Below are positions 8,684-18,056 of a DNA stretch of 64,000 bases, one piece after another. Source of the DNA: DASQPJ01 sp036268355 (GTDB lineage Bacteria > Actinomycetota > Actinomycetes > Sporichthyales > Sporichthyaceae). The notes under the pieces were generated by a model. The model searched no databases and was not told the DNA's origin. It saw nothing but the letters and a program-made list of their open reading frames with translations. Positions within the stretch are counted from its first letter, which is position 1. Each line of letters opens with the position of its first letter. The translations under genes and the position numbers were made by a program. The stretch lies in contig DATAUG010000187.1 of NCBI GenBank assembly GCA_036268355.1, positions 1 to 64,000 on the forward strand, in the 5' to 3' direction.

Positions 8684-9849
8684 CCCGTTTCCTGATCGTG
8701 GTGCCGCCCCTGGTCGGGCACATCAACCCGATGATCGCAGTGGCCGCGGAGTTGTCCCGGCACGGGCACTCGGTCGCCTGGGCAGGCATGCCGGAGATAG
8801 TCGGACGCCTGGTGGGTCCCACGGCCACGGTCTTCGACTGTGACGCGCCCCGGGGCCCGACCGGGGACCTCATCCAGCGGCCGGCCGGCATGCGCGGTAT
8901 CGCGGCGTTCCGGTTCCTCTGGGAGGACTTCCTGATCCCACTGGGCGAGATGATGACACCGGGCGTGGCCGCGGCGGTCGAGCAGTTCCGCCCGGACGTC
9001 CTGATCGTCGACCAGCAAGCGGTCGCGGGCGCGCTCGTGGGTGATCGCCTCGGCATGCCCTGGGTCACCTCGGCCACCACGTCGGTGGAGTTCACCGGGC
9101 CGCTGGACAGCGTTCCGCTCGTCGACGAGTGGGTGAACGGGTTGTTCGACGACCTGCGGAACCGCACCGGAGGCACCACCGGCGGTGCGGACCCCAGATT
9201 CTCGCCACACCTCATCGTTGCGTTCACGACACCGGAACTGGCCGGCTCGCCGACGGTGAATTCCGGACCGATCCGATTCGTGGGTCCCGCGATCGCCGCC
9301 CGGCCGACGGTTGGGCATTTCCCGTGGGGATGGCGCGACCGCGGGCGCAAGCTCGTGCTCGTCAGCCTCGGCACCGCCAACCCTGGTTCCGGATCGCGGT
9401 TCCTGGCTGCCGCTCACGCCGCCCTGGCCGATCGTTCGGAGCGACTGCAGGGCGTGATCGTCGACCCGGGTCACGTCCTGGGCCGCCCTGCGGCCACCGC
9501 GGACGTCCTGGTGCTGCCGTTCGTCCCGCAGCTCGAGCTGATGCCGTGGTGCTCGGCGGTCGTCTGCCACGCCGGCCACAACACCGTCTGTGAGGCGCTG
9601 CGCTACGGCGTACCGCTGGTGGTGGCGCCGATCTGCGACGACCAGCCGGTGATCGCCAGACAGGTCGTGGCCACCGGCGCCGGAGTGCAGGTTCCGTTCG
9701 GCCGGATCACTGCCGAGCGACTGGGCGAGGCGGTGGACCTCGTGCTGGACGACCCGATCCACCGCAAGTGCGCGCAACGCGTCGGGGAGTCGTTCGAGGC
9801 CGCAGGCGGCGCCGTCGCTGCCGCTCGGTACATCGAGGCCGTGGCGTGA
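8680..9849 (+). CDS. GT1-family glycosyltransferase (MGT/UGT-like)
   Basis: A 389-residue GT-B glycosyltransferase. The N-terminus MTRFLIVVPPLVGHINPM is the acceptor-domain start typical of macrolide and lipid glycosyltransferases. The C-terminal nucleotide-sugar binding signature is CHAGHNTVCEALRYGVPLV followed by DDQPVIARQV. The open frame extends upstream, but the ATG at 8680 overlaps the hydrolase stop (ATGA) and gives the standard family N-terminus. It probably glycosylates a hydroxyl on the polyketide lipid made by the upstream enzymes, at the inner membrane face or in the cytosol. Sugar donor not predictable. Confidence 0.88.
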   Translation: MTRFLIVVPPLVGHINPMIAVAAELSRHGHSVAWAGMPEIVGRLVGPTATVFDCDAPRGPTGDLIQRPAGMRGIAAFRFLWEDFLIPLGEMMTPGVAAAVEQFRPDVLIVDQQAVAGALVGDRLGMPWVTSATTSVEFTGPLDSVPLVDEWVNGLFDDLRNRTGGTTGGADPRFSPHLIVAFTTPELAGSPTVNSGPIRFVGPAIAARPTVGHFPWGWRDRGRKLVLVSLGTANPGSGSRFLAAAHAALADRSERLQGVIVDPGHVLGRPAATADVLVLPFVPQLELMPWCSAVVCHAGHNTVCEALRYGVPLVVAPICDDQPVIARQVVATGAGVQVPFGRITAERLGEAVDLVLDDPIHRKCAQRVGESFEAAGGAVAAARYIEAVA

Positions 9850-11408
9850 AGCCCCGGAGGAAAACCCCGCCGGGGCCCCGGCAGCGGCAACCCGTCGTTG
9901 CCGCCGAAGGGGTCCGGCGGCTGAGCGGCCTGGACGCCGCGTTCGGCTCGATGGAACTTCCGGGCCAGCCGATGAACGGCACGGGGTTGTTGATCCTGCG
10001 GCCCCGAATTGGACCGGACGGCTCACCGAATCCGATCGCTGTGAACGAGATCCGCCGACACGTCGCCGATCGGCTGGGTGCGCTCCCGGCATTCCGGTGG
10101 CGCGTTGTGCCGGTGCCGTTCGGGCTCAGCCAGCCGGTCTACGTGGCGGACCCCACGTTCGACATCGCCCGCCACGTCGGCGAGCATGTTCTGCAGGCTC
10201 CCGGAACGCCCGAGGTTCTGCAGGCCTACTACGCCGAGGAGCTCGCGCGCTGCCTCGATCGGCGGCGCCCACTGTGGCGACTCACCCTCGTGCACGGCTT
10301 GGCGGGCGGCGGGCAAGCGGCTGTGCTCACCGTCCATCACAGCGTCGCCGACGGGTTCGCTTATCTCAACCTTCTCCTGGCCCTTTTCGGGGACCTGGAT
10401 CATGACGCTGCATCAGTTTCATTGCCGGACCGCTCGCCGGGCGCGGCGCGGCTGGTGGTGGACGCACTGGGCCACCGGGCGCGCACCGCCCGCCGGCTGC
10501 CCGCCCTCGTCCGCGTGAGCCGGACGAAGGCCGCCGCCGCGAAGGTCGAGTCCGCGGCTTCCGAGGTGTTGACCCTGGACGGGCGAAAGACGCCGATCTG
10601 CCCGCTCAACCGCGTTTCGACCGGGCGGCGCACGTTCGCGGGAACCAGCCTGCCCATGGCCGACCTCGAGCGGATCAGGGAGATCGCCCAGGTCACGATC
10701 AACGACGTCGCGCTCGCGCTCGTCGCCGATGCGCTGCGCGAGTACCTGTCCGTCCGGGGGAGCCTGCCCGGGCAGCCGCTCGTCGCACGAGTGCCGATCG
10801 GCCTGGACCGCAAGGGCGGGCCGCCCCGCATGTTCGGCAACCGGATCTCGGGCCTGCGGACCACCCTGGCGACCGATCTGGTCGACCCGTGGGAGCGACT
10901 GATCACCATCAGCGCCGTCACCGCGCGCGCGAAGCGCCTGCTGGTGGTCGCCGGTCCGGGGCTGCTCGGGGAGTGGCTCGACCAGATACCGCCACTGTTG
11001 ACGGGGCCGCTCATGCGGCACCAGCACCGGCTGCACCGACGCCGCCCCGGGAAGGCGGCGCCGGACTCGAATGTCGTCGTGTCGCACGTCAGCGGAATAC
11101 CCCCGGGAAGCTCCCTGCTCGGTGCACCGCTGGAGGCCGTGTATCTGAGCGGCCCGCCCAGCAACGGGGTCGGCGTCAACGTGTTGCTCACCACATACGC
11201 CGACCAGATGTTCGTCGGCATCGTGTGCGTCGATGCCGCCGTCGGCGAACCGCGGGAGCTGGCCGACGGTATGCGCCGGGCGCTCGCCGTGCTGCGTACA
11301 CACGCTGCCGCCAGACAGGCGGCGCAACAGGTTCCGGCCGGCCCCCGTGACGTGGGCGTTGTCGTGCCCTCGCCGTCCCGCGACATCTCGGCGATGGAGC
11401 AGGTGTGA
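9846..11408 (+). CDS. WS/DGAT-like O-acyltransferase
   Basis: A 520-residue wax ester synthase/diacylglycerol acyltransferase family protein. The condensation-type active site HHSVADG sits at residues 164-170, with His165 as the likely base and Asp169 structural. The C-terminal DUF1298-type half contains a NVVVSHVSG variant of the NVPGP block and SGPPSNGVGVNV. The start is GTG 9846, overlapping the glycosyltransferase stop (GTGA); the first ~30 residues are basic and Pro-rich. The family moves an acyl chain from CoA (or ACP) to an alcohol, so here it may add a fatty acyl group to the glycolipid-like product. Acyl donor and acceptor are inferred from context. Confidence 0.88.
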   Translation: MKPRRKTPPGPRQRQPVVAAEGVRRLSGLDAAFGSMELPGQPMNGTGLLILRPRIGPDGSPNPIAVNEIRRHVADRLGALPAFRWRVVPVPFGLSQPVYVADPTFDIARHVGEHVLQAPGTPEVLQAYYAEELARCLDRRRPLWRLTLVHGLAGGGQAAVLTVHHSVADGFAYLNLLLALFGDLDHDAASVSLPDRSPGAARLVVDALGHRARTARRLPALVRVSRTKAAAAKVESAASEVLTLDGRKTPICPLNRVSTGRRTFAGTSLPMADLERIREIAQVTINDVALALVADALREYLSVRGSLPGQPLVARVPIGLDRKGGPPRMFGNRISGLRTTLATDLVDPWERLITISAVTARAKRLLVVAGPGLLGEWLDQIPPLLTGPLMRHQHRLHRRRPGKAAPDSNVVVSHVSGIPPGSSLLGAPLEAVYLSGPPSNGVGVNVLLTTYADQMFVGIVCVDAAVGEPRELADGMRRALAVLRTHAAARQAAQQVPAGPRDVGVVVPSPSRDISAMEQV

Positions 11409-12349
11409 TCGAGGTCGACGGCCTTTCCAAGCGCTACGGCAACAAGACCGTCGTGACCGGCCTGACGTTCACCGTCCCTGCGGGCACGGTGACCGGCTTC
11501 CTGGGGCCGAACGGAGCCGGGAAGTCGACGACGATGCGGATGATCGCCGGCCTGGACCGCCCCACGTCGGGGTCGGTACGGATCAACGGGAAGCGGTATC
11601 GCAACGCGGTCGCCCCGATGACGGAATTGGGAATTCTCCTGGAGTCCAGGGCCGTCCACTCGGCCCGGTCCGCGGTGCACCACCTGCTCGCCCTGGCCCA
11701 GACCAACGGGATCGGGCGGCGTCGGGTCGACGAGGTCCTCGAACTCGTCGGGCTGACCCACGTGGCCGAACACGCCGCCGGTGCGCTGTCGCTCGGCATG
11801 GGCCAGCGATTGGGCATCGCCGCGGCGCTGCTGGGCGACCCGACGACGCTGACGCTGGACGAGCCGATCAACGGCCTGGACCCGGAAGGGATCCGCTGGG
11901 CACGCACCCTGCTGCAACAGCTCGCGGCGGAAGGGCGGACGGTGTTCGTCTCCTCGCACGTGCTCTCGGAGATGGCCTTGACCGCGCACCGGTTGATCGT
12001 GATCGGTCGCGGTCGGCTCATCGCGGACACGACCGTCGAGGACTTCATCGCCCGGGCCGCCCCGGAGCACGTCCTGGTGCGGACCCCGGACGGCGACCGA
12101 CTCGCCGCCCTACTGGCGGGCCCGCAGGTGCGGATCAGTGGCGTGGGCCCGGACATGTTGGCGGTGCACGGTCGCGGTGCCGAGCAGATCGGCGAGCTGG
12201 CCTGGCGCAACCGGATCCGGATCCACGAACTGTGCGTCACCCGAATTTCGCTCGAGGAGGCCTTCCTGGAAATGACCAGGGATTCGGTGGAGTACCGGGC
12301 GCCGGGCGACCGCGTCGCCATGCCGATCGGTGTGGGTGCAAAGTGGTGA
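11405..12349 (+). CDS. ABC transporter ATP-binding protein (DrrA-like)
   Basis: A 314-residue ABC ATPase. Walker A GPNGAGKS is at about 34-41, the signature is LSLGMGQ, Walker B plus D-loop reads TLTLDEPINGLDPEG, and the H-loop is SSHVLSEM. The C-terminal ~90 residues are the extension common in drug-export ATPases of the DrrA/ABC-2 group. The GTG start overlaps the acyltransferase stop, and the end overlaps the permease start. It probably powers export of the cluster's lipid product or provides self-resistance. Confidence 0.92.
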   Translation: MIEVDGLSKRYGNKTVVTGLTFTVPAGTVTGFLGPNGAGKSTTMRMIAGLDRPTSGSVRINGKRYRNAVAPMTELGILLESRAVHSARSAVHHLLALAQTNGIGRRRVDEVLELVGLTHVAEHAAGALSLGMGQRLGIAAALLGDPTTLTLDEPINGLDPEGIRWARTLLQQLAAEGRTVFVSSHVLSEMALTAHRLIVIGRGRLIADTTVEDFIARAAPEHVLVRTPDGDRLAALLAGPQVRISGVGPDMLAVHGRGAEQIGELAWRNRIRIHELCVTRISLEEAFLEMTRDSVEYRAPGDRVAMPIGVGAKW

Positions 12350-13452
12350 GTGCGGCCCAGGCTGCGGTTTCGAGCGGTGCGGCGCCCAAGCGGAATCGGC
12401 TGCTCGCCGCCTACGGCGTCGCCCTGATCGCTGCGGCGACCCTGCTGCTCGCGGGGGAGCCTCGGGGAAGCGTCTGGTCGGTCTACGGCCTGGCGTGCGA
12501 GGCGCTCGGGCTCGGCTGCGTGATCTGGGCCGGACGCTACTGGCTTACCCGAGCGGTCGGTGGGATACGTCTGCTGGCGGTCCGGTCGGCGGCGTTGTGG
12601 CGCGTGGTGGGCACGGCAGCGCCTGCTGCGGTGCGCGCGGCCGCTCCGGCGGCGATTCGGGCGCAGGCACGCGCCGACGGGCTCGGGACGACGCAATGGC
12701 GGATCATCCGCTCGGAGTGCACGAAGTTCGTCTCGCTCCGGTCCAGCCGGATCGGGCCGGCGGTGGCCGTGGTCTGCATCGTCGCCTCGGCATTGTTCGT
12801 GCCCGCAGCCAGAGGTGCCCCCGGGGACCTGCCCGTGGCGCCGCCCCTGGATCCGGGCGTCGACCTGCTGGTCGGCGTCGAACTGGCGCCGCTCGCGGTA
12901 GGCATCCTCGGGGTGTTGCTGATCACCGCCGAGTACGCGACCGGCCTGATCCGATACTCGATGGCCGTGGTGCCGACCCGGATGCCGGTGTTGTGGGCGA
13001 AGCTGGTTGTGGTGGTCGGCGTGGTTGTCGGGATCGCGGTGGTCTCGACGCCGGTCGCCTTGCTCGTCGGGGTGACGCAGCTGCGTGTGCAGGGCTGGTC
13101 GGTGGAGCCGACCGACCCGGAACTGTGGGTGGCCGCGTCGCGCGCGACCCTCTACATGGTGCTGGTCGGGGTGATCGGTCTGAGCGTGGGCACCCTGCTG
13201 CGGACCACCGCGGCCTCGATCAGCGCCCTGGTCGGGATCTTCTTCGGAGTACCGATCCTGGTCCAGCTGCTCCCGCAGGCCGGCGCGCGGTGGATCGGGC
13301 GATATCTGCCGGCCGAAGCCTGCCATGCAATTTGGGCTGATCCGCATGGTTGGGACCTCAGGTCGCGGACCACCGCGACGATCCTGTCGGTCGCGTGGGC
13401 CGGCGCGTTGTTCGCTGCGGCCTCGTACCGATTGCTGCGCCAAGACGTCTGA
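12346..13452 (+). CDS. ABC-2 type permease
   Basis: A 368-residue membrane protein. The start is GTG 12346 (GTGA overlap); an in-frame GTG also lies at 12343. Two hydrophobic segments come first (about 18-65), then a cytoplasmic stretch containing IIRSECTKFVSLRSSR, the amphipathic elbow typical of actinobacterial ABC-2 permeases. Five or six membrane segments follow, among them VVVVGVVVGIAVVSTPVALLVG. It pairs with the ATPase just upstream. The extra N-terminal membrane pair is longer than in minimal ABC-2 permeases. Confidence 0.85.
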   Translation: MSAAQAAVSSGAAPKRNRLLAAYGVALIAAATLLLAGEPRGSVWSVYGLACEALGLGCVIWAGRYWLTRAVGGIRLLAVRSAALWRVVGTAAPAAVRAAAPAAIRAQARADGLGTTQWRIIRSECTKFVSLRSSRIGPAVAVVCIVASALFVPAARGAPGDLPVAPPLDPGVDLLVGVELAPLAVGILGVLLITAEYATGLIRYSMAVVPTRMPVLWAKLVVVVGVVVGIAVVSTPVALLVGVTQLRVQGWSVEPTDPELWVAASRATLYMVLVGVIGLSVGTLLRTTAASISALVGIFFGVPILVQLLPQAGARWIGRYLPAEACHAIWADPHGWDLRSRTTATILSVAWAGALFAAASYRLLRQDV

Positions 13453-13472
13453 CGAACGGACCCGAGGTAGAC

Positions 13473-15869
13473 ATGCGAATCTCTGTCGTGGCGGTGGGTT
13501 CGCGCGGTGACGCGCAGCCGATGATCGTGCTGGCCGATGAACTCAAGGCGCGCGGTCATCACGTCACTCTCGGCCTGGCACCGGATCTCGTGCCGATGGG
13601 CATTTCCGCAGGCCTCGACACCGTCGGCATCGGGCCGGACGCCCGTCCCCTCCTCGAAGAGCCCCAGGCCAGGGCTTGGCTCGCGTCGGGCGACGTGCGA
13701 GCGCTCGGCCGGCGGATGGGGGAACTGACGCGGGATGCCGCCCCGCAGATGTTGGCGGACATACTGAAGGCCTGCACGGACGCCGATGTGATGATCGCGA
13801 ATCTGTTTGCGGACGATCTGGTTCTCGCCTGTGCCGAAGCCAGTGGGGTGCCGTTCTTCGGAGTTCATTTCGCTCCCTTCCGACCGTCACGGGCCTATCC
13901 ACCGCTGATTGTGAACGCCCGATCCCTGCCCGGGTTCGTGAACCTGGGCGCCGGTCACCTGCTCCAGGTTCTGTCCTGGGCGACGTTGGGTCGCTACGCC
14001 AACGAATTGCGCCGGCAGCTTGGTATGCGGTCGACCTGGCTCCCGACGGGCGTACGGATGGCACGCCGCGGAGATCAGGTGTTGCAGGCTTTCAGTTCCA
14101 CCGTCGTGCCGAATCTGCCGGCTCGGCCTTCGACGCCGGTCGTCGGTTACTTCTCGCCGCGTCCGCAGTTGCACGAGGTATTCGGAGACGCCGGGTGGGA
14201 CGAGGATTTGGACAGGTGGATCGGCTCGGGCGAAAGCCCGGTCTACGTCGGCTTCGGCAGCATGCCGGTCGCGGACGATCGCGTCCTCGACATCTTCCGA
14301 ACTTCCGCCGAGCGGCTGGGGATCCGGGTTCTGCTCAGCTCCGGATGGAGCTCGGTAGGGGCCACCTCCGACGATCGGGTCCGGATCGTCGGGAAGGTGG
14401 ATCACGACCAGGTGTTCCCGCGATGTCGCGCCGTCGTTCATCACGGGGGTGCAGGCACCACGGCGGCCGCGCTGACCGCCGGCGTACCGGCGGTGGTCTG
14501 CACGGTGTCGTTCGACCAACCGTTCTGGGCCGACCGCGTCGAGCGGCTGGATGCCGGAGTGCACCTGCCCTTCCAGAATCTGTCGGTCTCCAGCTTGTGC
14601 GCGGCATTGAATTCGGCGGTGGAGCCGGCGAGGGTTGCCGCCGCGTCCGGCATCGGATCGTTGTTGCGCGCGGAGCGGGCCGGTCAGTGTCGGGCGGCTG
14701 ATCTGATCGAGGCGGCCAGGCCGGTGCAATTGAGTCGACCGACCCCGGCACGGGGCTCGAGAAACGGCGTCGCCACCAAAACTGTCCAGCGCGCCCCAGC
14801 AGCATCGAACAGGAGAATTGACGTGCTTGATACCTACCAGGCCTCGCGCGATTACTACCAGGCAGAATTGGCTGCTGGTGTCGATCGATTCTTCGAACGA
14901 CGTCGGGAGAACTGTCCATGGTGCGAGTCCACCGATCTCTCGGTGCGCCTGCGGACGACCGACATCATCCAGGGGAAACCCGGAAGGTTCGTGCTGGAGC
15001 GGTGCGGCAGGTGCGGGCACATTTTCCAGAACCCGCGCCTGTCCCCGGCGGGCTTGAACTTCTACTACAAGGATTTCTACGACGGACTGGGTCAGGCGGC
15101 GTCGGATCAGATATTCAAGTCGCAGGCTCCGATGTACCGGATGCGTGCTCGGATGCTCAGGCCCGTCACCACCCCTAAGGCCTGGTTGGACGTCGGCACC
15201 GGGTACGGCCATTTCTGCGCAATCGCGCGGAAGATCTGGCCGGACACCGTATTCGACGGCCTGGATCAGAGCGAGGGCGTGGAGATCGGAGCGCGTCGCG
15301 GTTGGATCCAGCACGCTTATCGCGGCGAGTTCATCGCGCTGGCCGACGAATTGGCCGGCCGCTACGACGTGGTCAGCATGCATCACTACCTCGAGCACAC
15401 GTCGGATCCGTTCGGTGAGCTCGACACTGCGGCCCGCGTTCTCCTGCCGGGAGGCCATCTACTCATCGAGGTGCCGGACCCCGATTACCGTTTCCACCGG
15501 GCTCTCGGGCGTTGGTGGATGCCGTGGTTCCAACCCCAACATCTGCAGTTCTTCCCGTTCGACAACCTGGTCGCAGCCCTGTCGGACCGTGGATTGGTGC
15601 TGGTGGCTGCGGATCGCGGCGCGGCGCACGTCTTCGCCGATCTGACGTCGAGCATGGCGATGCTGCTCAACATCTGCGCGCCCGATCCGACACTTCCCTG
15701 GCTCAGGGCCGGCCCCACCCGGTGGCGCAAGGCGCGCCGCAGCGCTGCCATGGCCGCGGCCGTACCCCTGTTCGCGGCGACGGCGATTCTCGACGCCCTG
15801 CTCTACCTGGCCGTGCGTCGGTCATCCAGCGGAAATGCCTACCGGATACTCGCCAGGAAGGAGGTCTGA
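13473..15869 (+). CDS. Glycosyltransferase-methyltransferase fusion protein
   Basis: A 798-residue single frame joining two enzymes. Residues about 1-415 are a GT1/GT28-like glycosyltransferase (MRISVVAVGSRGDAQPM at the start, HHGGAGTTAAALTAGVPAV near 330). A Pro/Arg/Ala-rich linker of about 35 residues follows. Residues about 451-798 are a class I SAM methyltransferase with an N-terminal zinc-ribbon (CPWC...CGRC), motif I LDVGTGYGH and post-motif LLPGGHLLIEVPDPD, like sugar C/O-methyltransferases. A strong internal Shine-Dalgarno (AGGAG, 14810 area) precedes an in-frame GTG at 14823, so the methyltransferase could also be made alone. The start chosen is ATG 13473, 20 nt after the permease stop. 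Probable role: adding and methylating a second sugar on the cluster product. Confidence 0.82.
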   Translation: MRISVVAVGSRGDAQPMIVLADELKARGHHVTLGLAPDLVPMGISAGLDTVGIGPDARPLLEEPQARAWLASGDVRALGRRMGELTRDAAPQMLADILKACTDADVMIANLFADDLVLACAEASGVPFFGVHFAPFRPSRAYPPLIVNARSLPGFVNLGAGHLLQVLSWATLGRYANELRRQLGMRSTWLPTGVRMARRGDQVLQAFSSTVVPNLPARPSTPVVGYFSPRPQLHEVFGDAGWDEDLDRWIGSGESPVYVGFGSMPVADDRVLDIFRTSAERLGIRVLLSSGWSSVGATSDDRVRIVGKVDHDQVFPRCRAVVHHGGAGTTAAALTAGVPAVVCTVSFDQPFWADRVERLDAGVHLPFQNLSVSSLCAALNSAVEPARVAAASGIGSLLRAERAGQCRAADLIEAARPVQLSRPTPARGSRNGVATKTVQRAPAASNRRIDVLDTYQASRDYYQAELAAGVDRFFERRRENCPWCESTDLSVRLRTTDIIQGKPGRFVLERCGRCGHIFQNPRLSPAGLNFYYKDFYDGLGQAASDQIFKSQAPMYRMRARMLRPVTTPKAWLDVGTGYGHFCAIARKIWPDTVFDGLDQSEGVEIGARRGWIQHAYRGEFIALADELAGRYDVVSMHHYLEHTSDPFGELDTAARVLLPGGHLLIEVPDPDYRFHRALGRWWMPWFQPQHLQFFPFDNLVAALSDRGLVLVAADRGAAHVFADLTSSMAMLLNICAPDPTLPWLRAGPTRWRKARRSAAMAAAVPLFAATAILDALLYLAVRRSSSGNAYRILARKEV

Positions 15870-16000
15870 CAAAGCACGGCGCCCAGAGCCCCCCGATCAG
15901 CGACAGCGGGCCCGCCTCATCGAAGGAAACTTCACCGTGTCGCCGCACGTCGTCAACCACCAGGGGCGTACCTTCGCCGGACGCGAAGCGGAGGTCAGGC

Positions 16001-16912
16001 GTGGACGCACCGTCGGGGGAGCAGTACGAGTTGGTGCTCGGCCAACAGCGGGCGACGGTGGTCGAGGTCGGTGGTGGGATCCGCGCGTACACCGTCGGTG
16101 GACGCGACGTGCTGGAGTCCTACCCGGTGGACGCCATGTGCGACGGCGGCCACGGTGCGGTGCTGATCCCGTGGCCGAATCGGTTGGCCGACGGTGCCTA
16201 CACCTTCGACGGCGTGGCCCGTCAGTTGCCGATCGACGAGGTCGACAAGCACAACGCGAACCACGGCCTGCTGCGCTGGCGATCCTGGAGATGCCTGGAC
16301 CGCCGCGACGACAACGTCGTACTCGGCGTCCGGTTGCACCCGATGCCCGGCTACCCGTTCACCCTTGACGTCGCGGTGGTCTACACGCTGAACCCGGACG
16401 GCCTGCTGGTGACCACCACCGCGACCAACGCCGGGCCGACGGCCTGCCCGTACGCCTGTGGCCAGCATCCTTACCTGTCGCCGGGCGATGGGGCTGTCGA
16501 CGGGGCAAACCTGGTGCTGGACGCGGCCACCTGGATCGACACCGACAATCCCCGCCGCCTGCCGACCGGCACCGCGCCGGTCGCCGACGGGCCGCTGGAC
16601 TTCCGCGCCGGCCGGCTGATCGGGGACCAGCGCCTCGACACCGCGTTCACCGACCTGGCCCGCAGCGCCGATGGCCGCGCCACCGCCCGGTTGACCGGCG
16701 CGGACGGCGCGACGGTCGAACTCTGGGTCGACGCCGGTTACCCGATCGTCCAACTCTTCACCGGCGACACCTTGCGGTCCGACCGGGCACGGCGTGGCCT
16801 GGCGTGCGAGCCGATGACGGCCCCGCCCAACGCCTTCGCCACCGGGGCCGGGTTGATCCGGCTCGAGCCGGATCAGTCGATGACCACGCGATGGGGTGCA
16901 CGGCTCGGCTGA
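16001..16912 (+). CDS. Aldose 1-epimerase family protein
   Basis: A 303-residue galactose mutarotase-like protein. Family marks are the early GAVLIPWPNRLADGAYTFDG segment (Asn-Arg substrate residues), NHGLLRW with the catalytic His, CGQHPYLS with the second His, and an acidic CEPMTAPPNAF near the C-terminus (Glu as general base). The start chosen is GTG 16001 with GGAGG about 7 nt upstream; the frame is open further left, but that part does not look coding. It interconverts alpha and beta anomers of aldoses. It follows the glycolipid-type cluster by 130 nt and could supply sugar for it, or may be ordinary carbohydrate metabolism. Confidence 0.85.
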   Translation: MDAPSGEQYELVLGQQRATVVEVGGGIRAYTVGGRDVLESYPVDAMCDGGHGAVLIPWPNRLADGAYTFDGVARQLPIDEVDKHNANHGLLRWRSWRCLDRRDDNVVLGVRLHPMPGYPFTLDVAVVYTLNPDGLLVTTTATNAGPTACPYACGQHPYLSPGDGAVDGANLVLDAATWIDTDNPRRLPTGTAPVADGPLDFRAGRLIGDQRLDTAFTDLARSADGRATARLTGADGATVELWVDAGYPIVQLFTGDTLRSDRARRGLACEPMTAPPNAFATGAGLIRLEPDQSMTTRWGARLG

Positions 16913-17102
16913 CCGCTGCCTGCGTTCGGGAGCAGTTGCCGTGCGGCAAGTCAGCCTTGGCTGCGCCGAACGGGGCATAGAAAGCTGTCCAGAGCCTATG
17001 AATATTGCGGATTCGGCCGCGAGTCGGAACTGTCCGGGCTTAGCTGCGGTTGTCCGGTTGAGGGCCTTCGGGGCTTTCGCAAGACGATGGAGGGTGGACC
17101 GC

Positions 17103-17990
17103 ATGGACGGACATGGATGGCGGAGCCGCCGCCGGCGGGCGGGCGGCATCGCAGTTTCGGGGATGCTTACGGTGGCTGGGATCGCGGTAGCGGCGCAGTC
17201 GGCTTCGGCGGCAGAGCCGTTGCCGGGTCTGATGGACACGACGGGTCACTGGGCGCCGATGACCACCGCGACCGTCCACCCCGGAGTGGTGACCCTCACG
17301 GGCAAGGCCGAGTGCACCGGCAACTTCATCTACACCGCCGCCGGCCACACCTACCTGGGCCAGGCCGCGCACTGCTCGGGCACCGGCGCGGACACCGAGA
17401 CCAACGGTTGCACCTCCAAATCCCTGCCGCTGGGAACCCCCGTACAGATCCTCGGTTCCGGGGTGACCGGGAAGCTGGCTTACAACTCCTGGTTGCTGAT
17501 GCAGAAGATCGGCGAGAAGAACCCCGACGCGTGCGCCTACAACGACCTGGCCCTCATCGAGATCCCGGCCGCGGACGTCTCGAAGATCAACCCCTCGATA
17601 CCGGTCTTCGGCGGCCCGAACGGGTTGAACACCACCGGCACCAAAGCCGGCGACAGCGTGGAGTCCTATGGCAACTCCCCGCTGCGGCAGGGCATCGCGC
17701 TGCTTTCGCCGAAGACGGGAACCAGCATCGGGGACGACGGCAACGGTTGGACGCACAGCGTCTACACCCTGACCCCGGGCATCCCGGGCGACTCGGGATC
17801 GGCGTTCCTGGACTCCCAGGGCCGTGCCCTGGGCGATCTGTCCACCCTTTCGCTGGCCCCCACCCCGCTGAGCAACCAGGTCAGCGACCTGGCCCATGAG
17901 ATCGCCTACGCGCGCGCCCACTCCGACCTCAAGAACCTGCGCCTGGTGGCCGGCACCCAATCCTTCACCGGGAAAACCCTGCCGCTCTGA
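17103..17990 (+). CDS. Secreted trypsin-like serine protease
   Basis: A 295-residue protein with a Sec signal peptide (RSRRRR followed by a hydrophobic core, probable cleavage after QSASA at about 37). The S1 chymotrypsin-like triad is visible as His90 in AAHCSG, Asp148 in YNDLALIEI and Ser231 in PGDSGSAF. Cys pairs around 73/91 and 106/145 suggest disulfides. The start at ATG 17103 is supported by GGAGGG upstream. Such proteases are common in actinobacterial secretomes, so an extracellular role is expected. The substrate is not predictable. Confidence 0.88.
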   Translation: MDGHGWRSRRRRAGGIAVSGMLTVAGIAVAAQSASAAEPLPGLMDTTGHWAPMTTATVHPGVVTLTGKAECTGNFIYTAAGHTYLGQAAHCSGTGADTETNGCTSKSLPLGTPVQILGSGVTGKLAYNSWLLMQKIGEKNPDACAYNDLALIEIPAADVSKINPSIPVFGGPNGLNTTGTKAGDSVESYGNSPLRQGIALLSPKTGTSIGDDGNGWTHSVYTLTPGIPGDSGSAFLDSQGRALGDLSTLSLAPTPLSNQVSDLAHEIAYARAHSDLKNLRLVAGTQSFTGKTLPL

Positions 17991-18003
17991 AGCACGGTCT
18001 GTC

Positions 18004-18029
18004 CCCCACGGTGCCATCGCACCGTGGGG
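18004..18029 (+). terminator. Hairpin after protease gene
   Basis: A perfect 11-bp stem, CCCCACGGTGC / GCACCGTGGGG, with the 4-nt loop CATC, 13 nt after the protease stop. There is no T-run, as is common for actinobacterial intrinsic terminators. Confidence 0.7.
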
Positions 18030-18056
18030 AGACGCTCCTCGGGGGAGGTGTGTCCG

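Noticed and set aside
11434..13443. 669-codon minus-strand frame over the ABC genes
   Set aside because: Shadow frame; the plus-strand Walker motifs and overlapping starts define the real genes.
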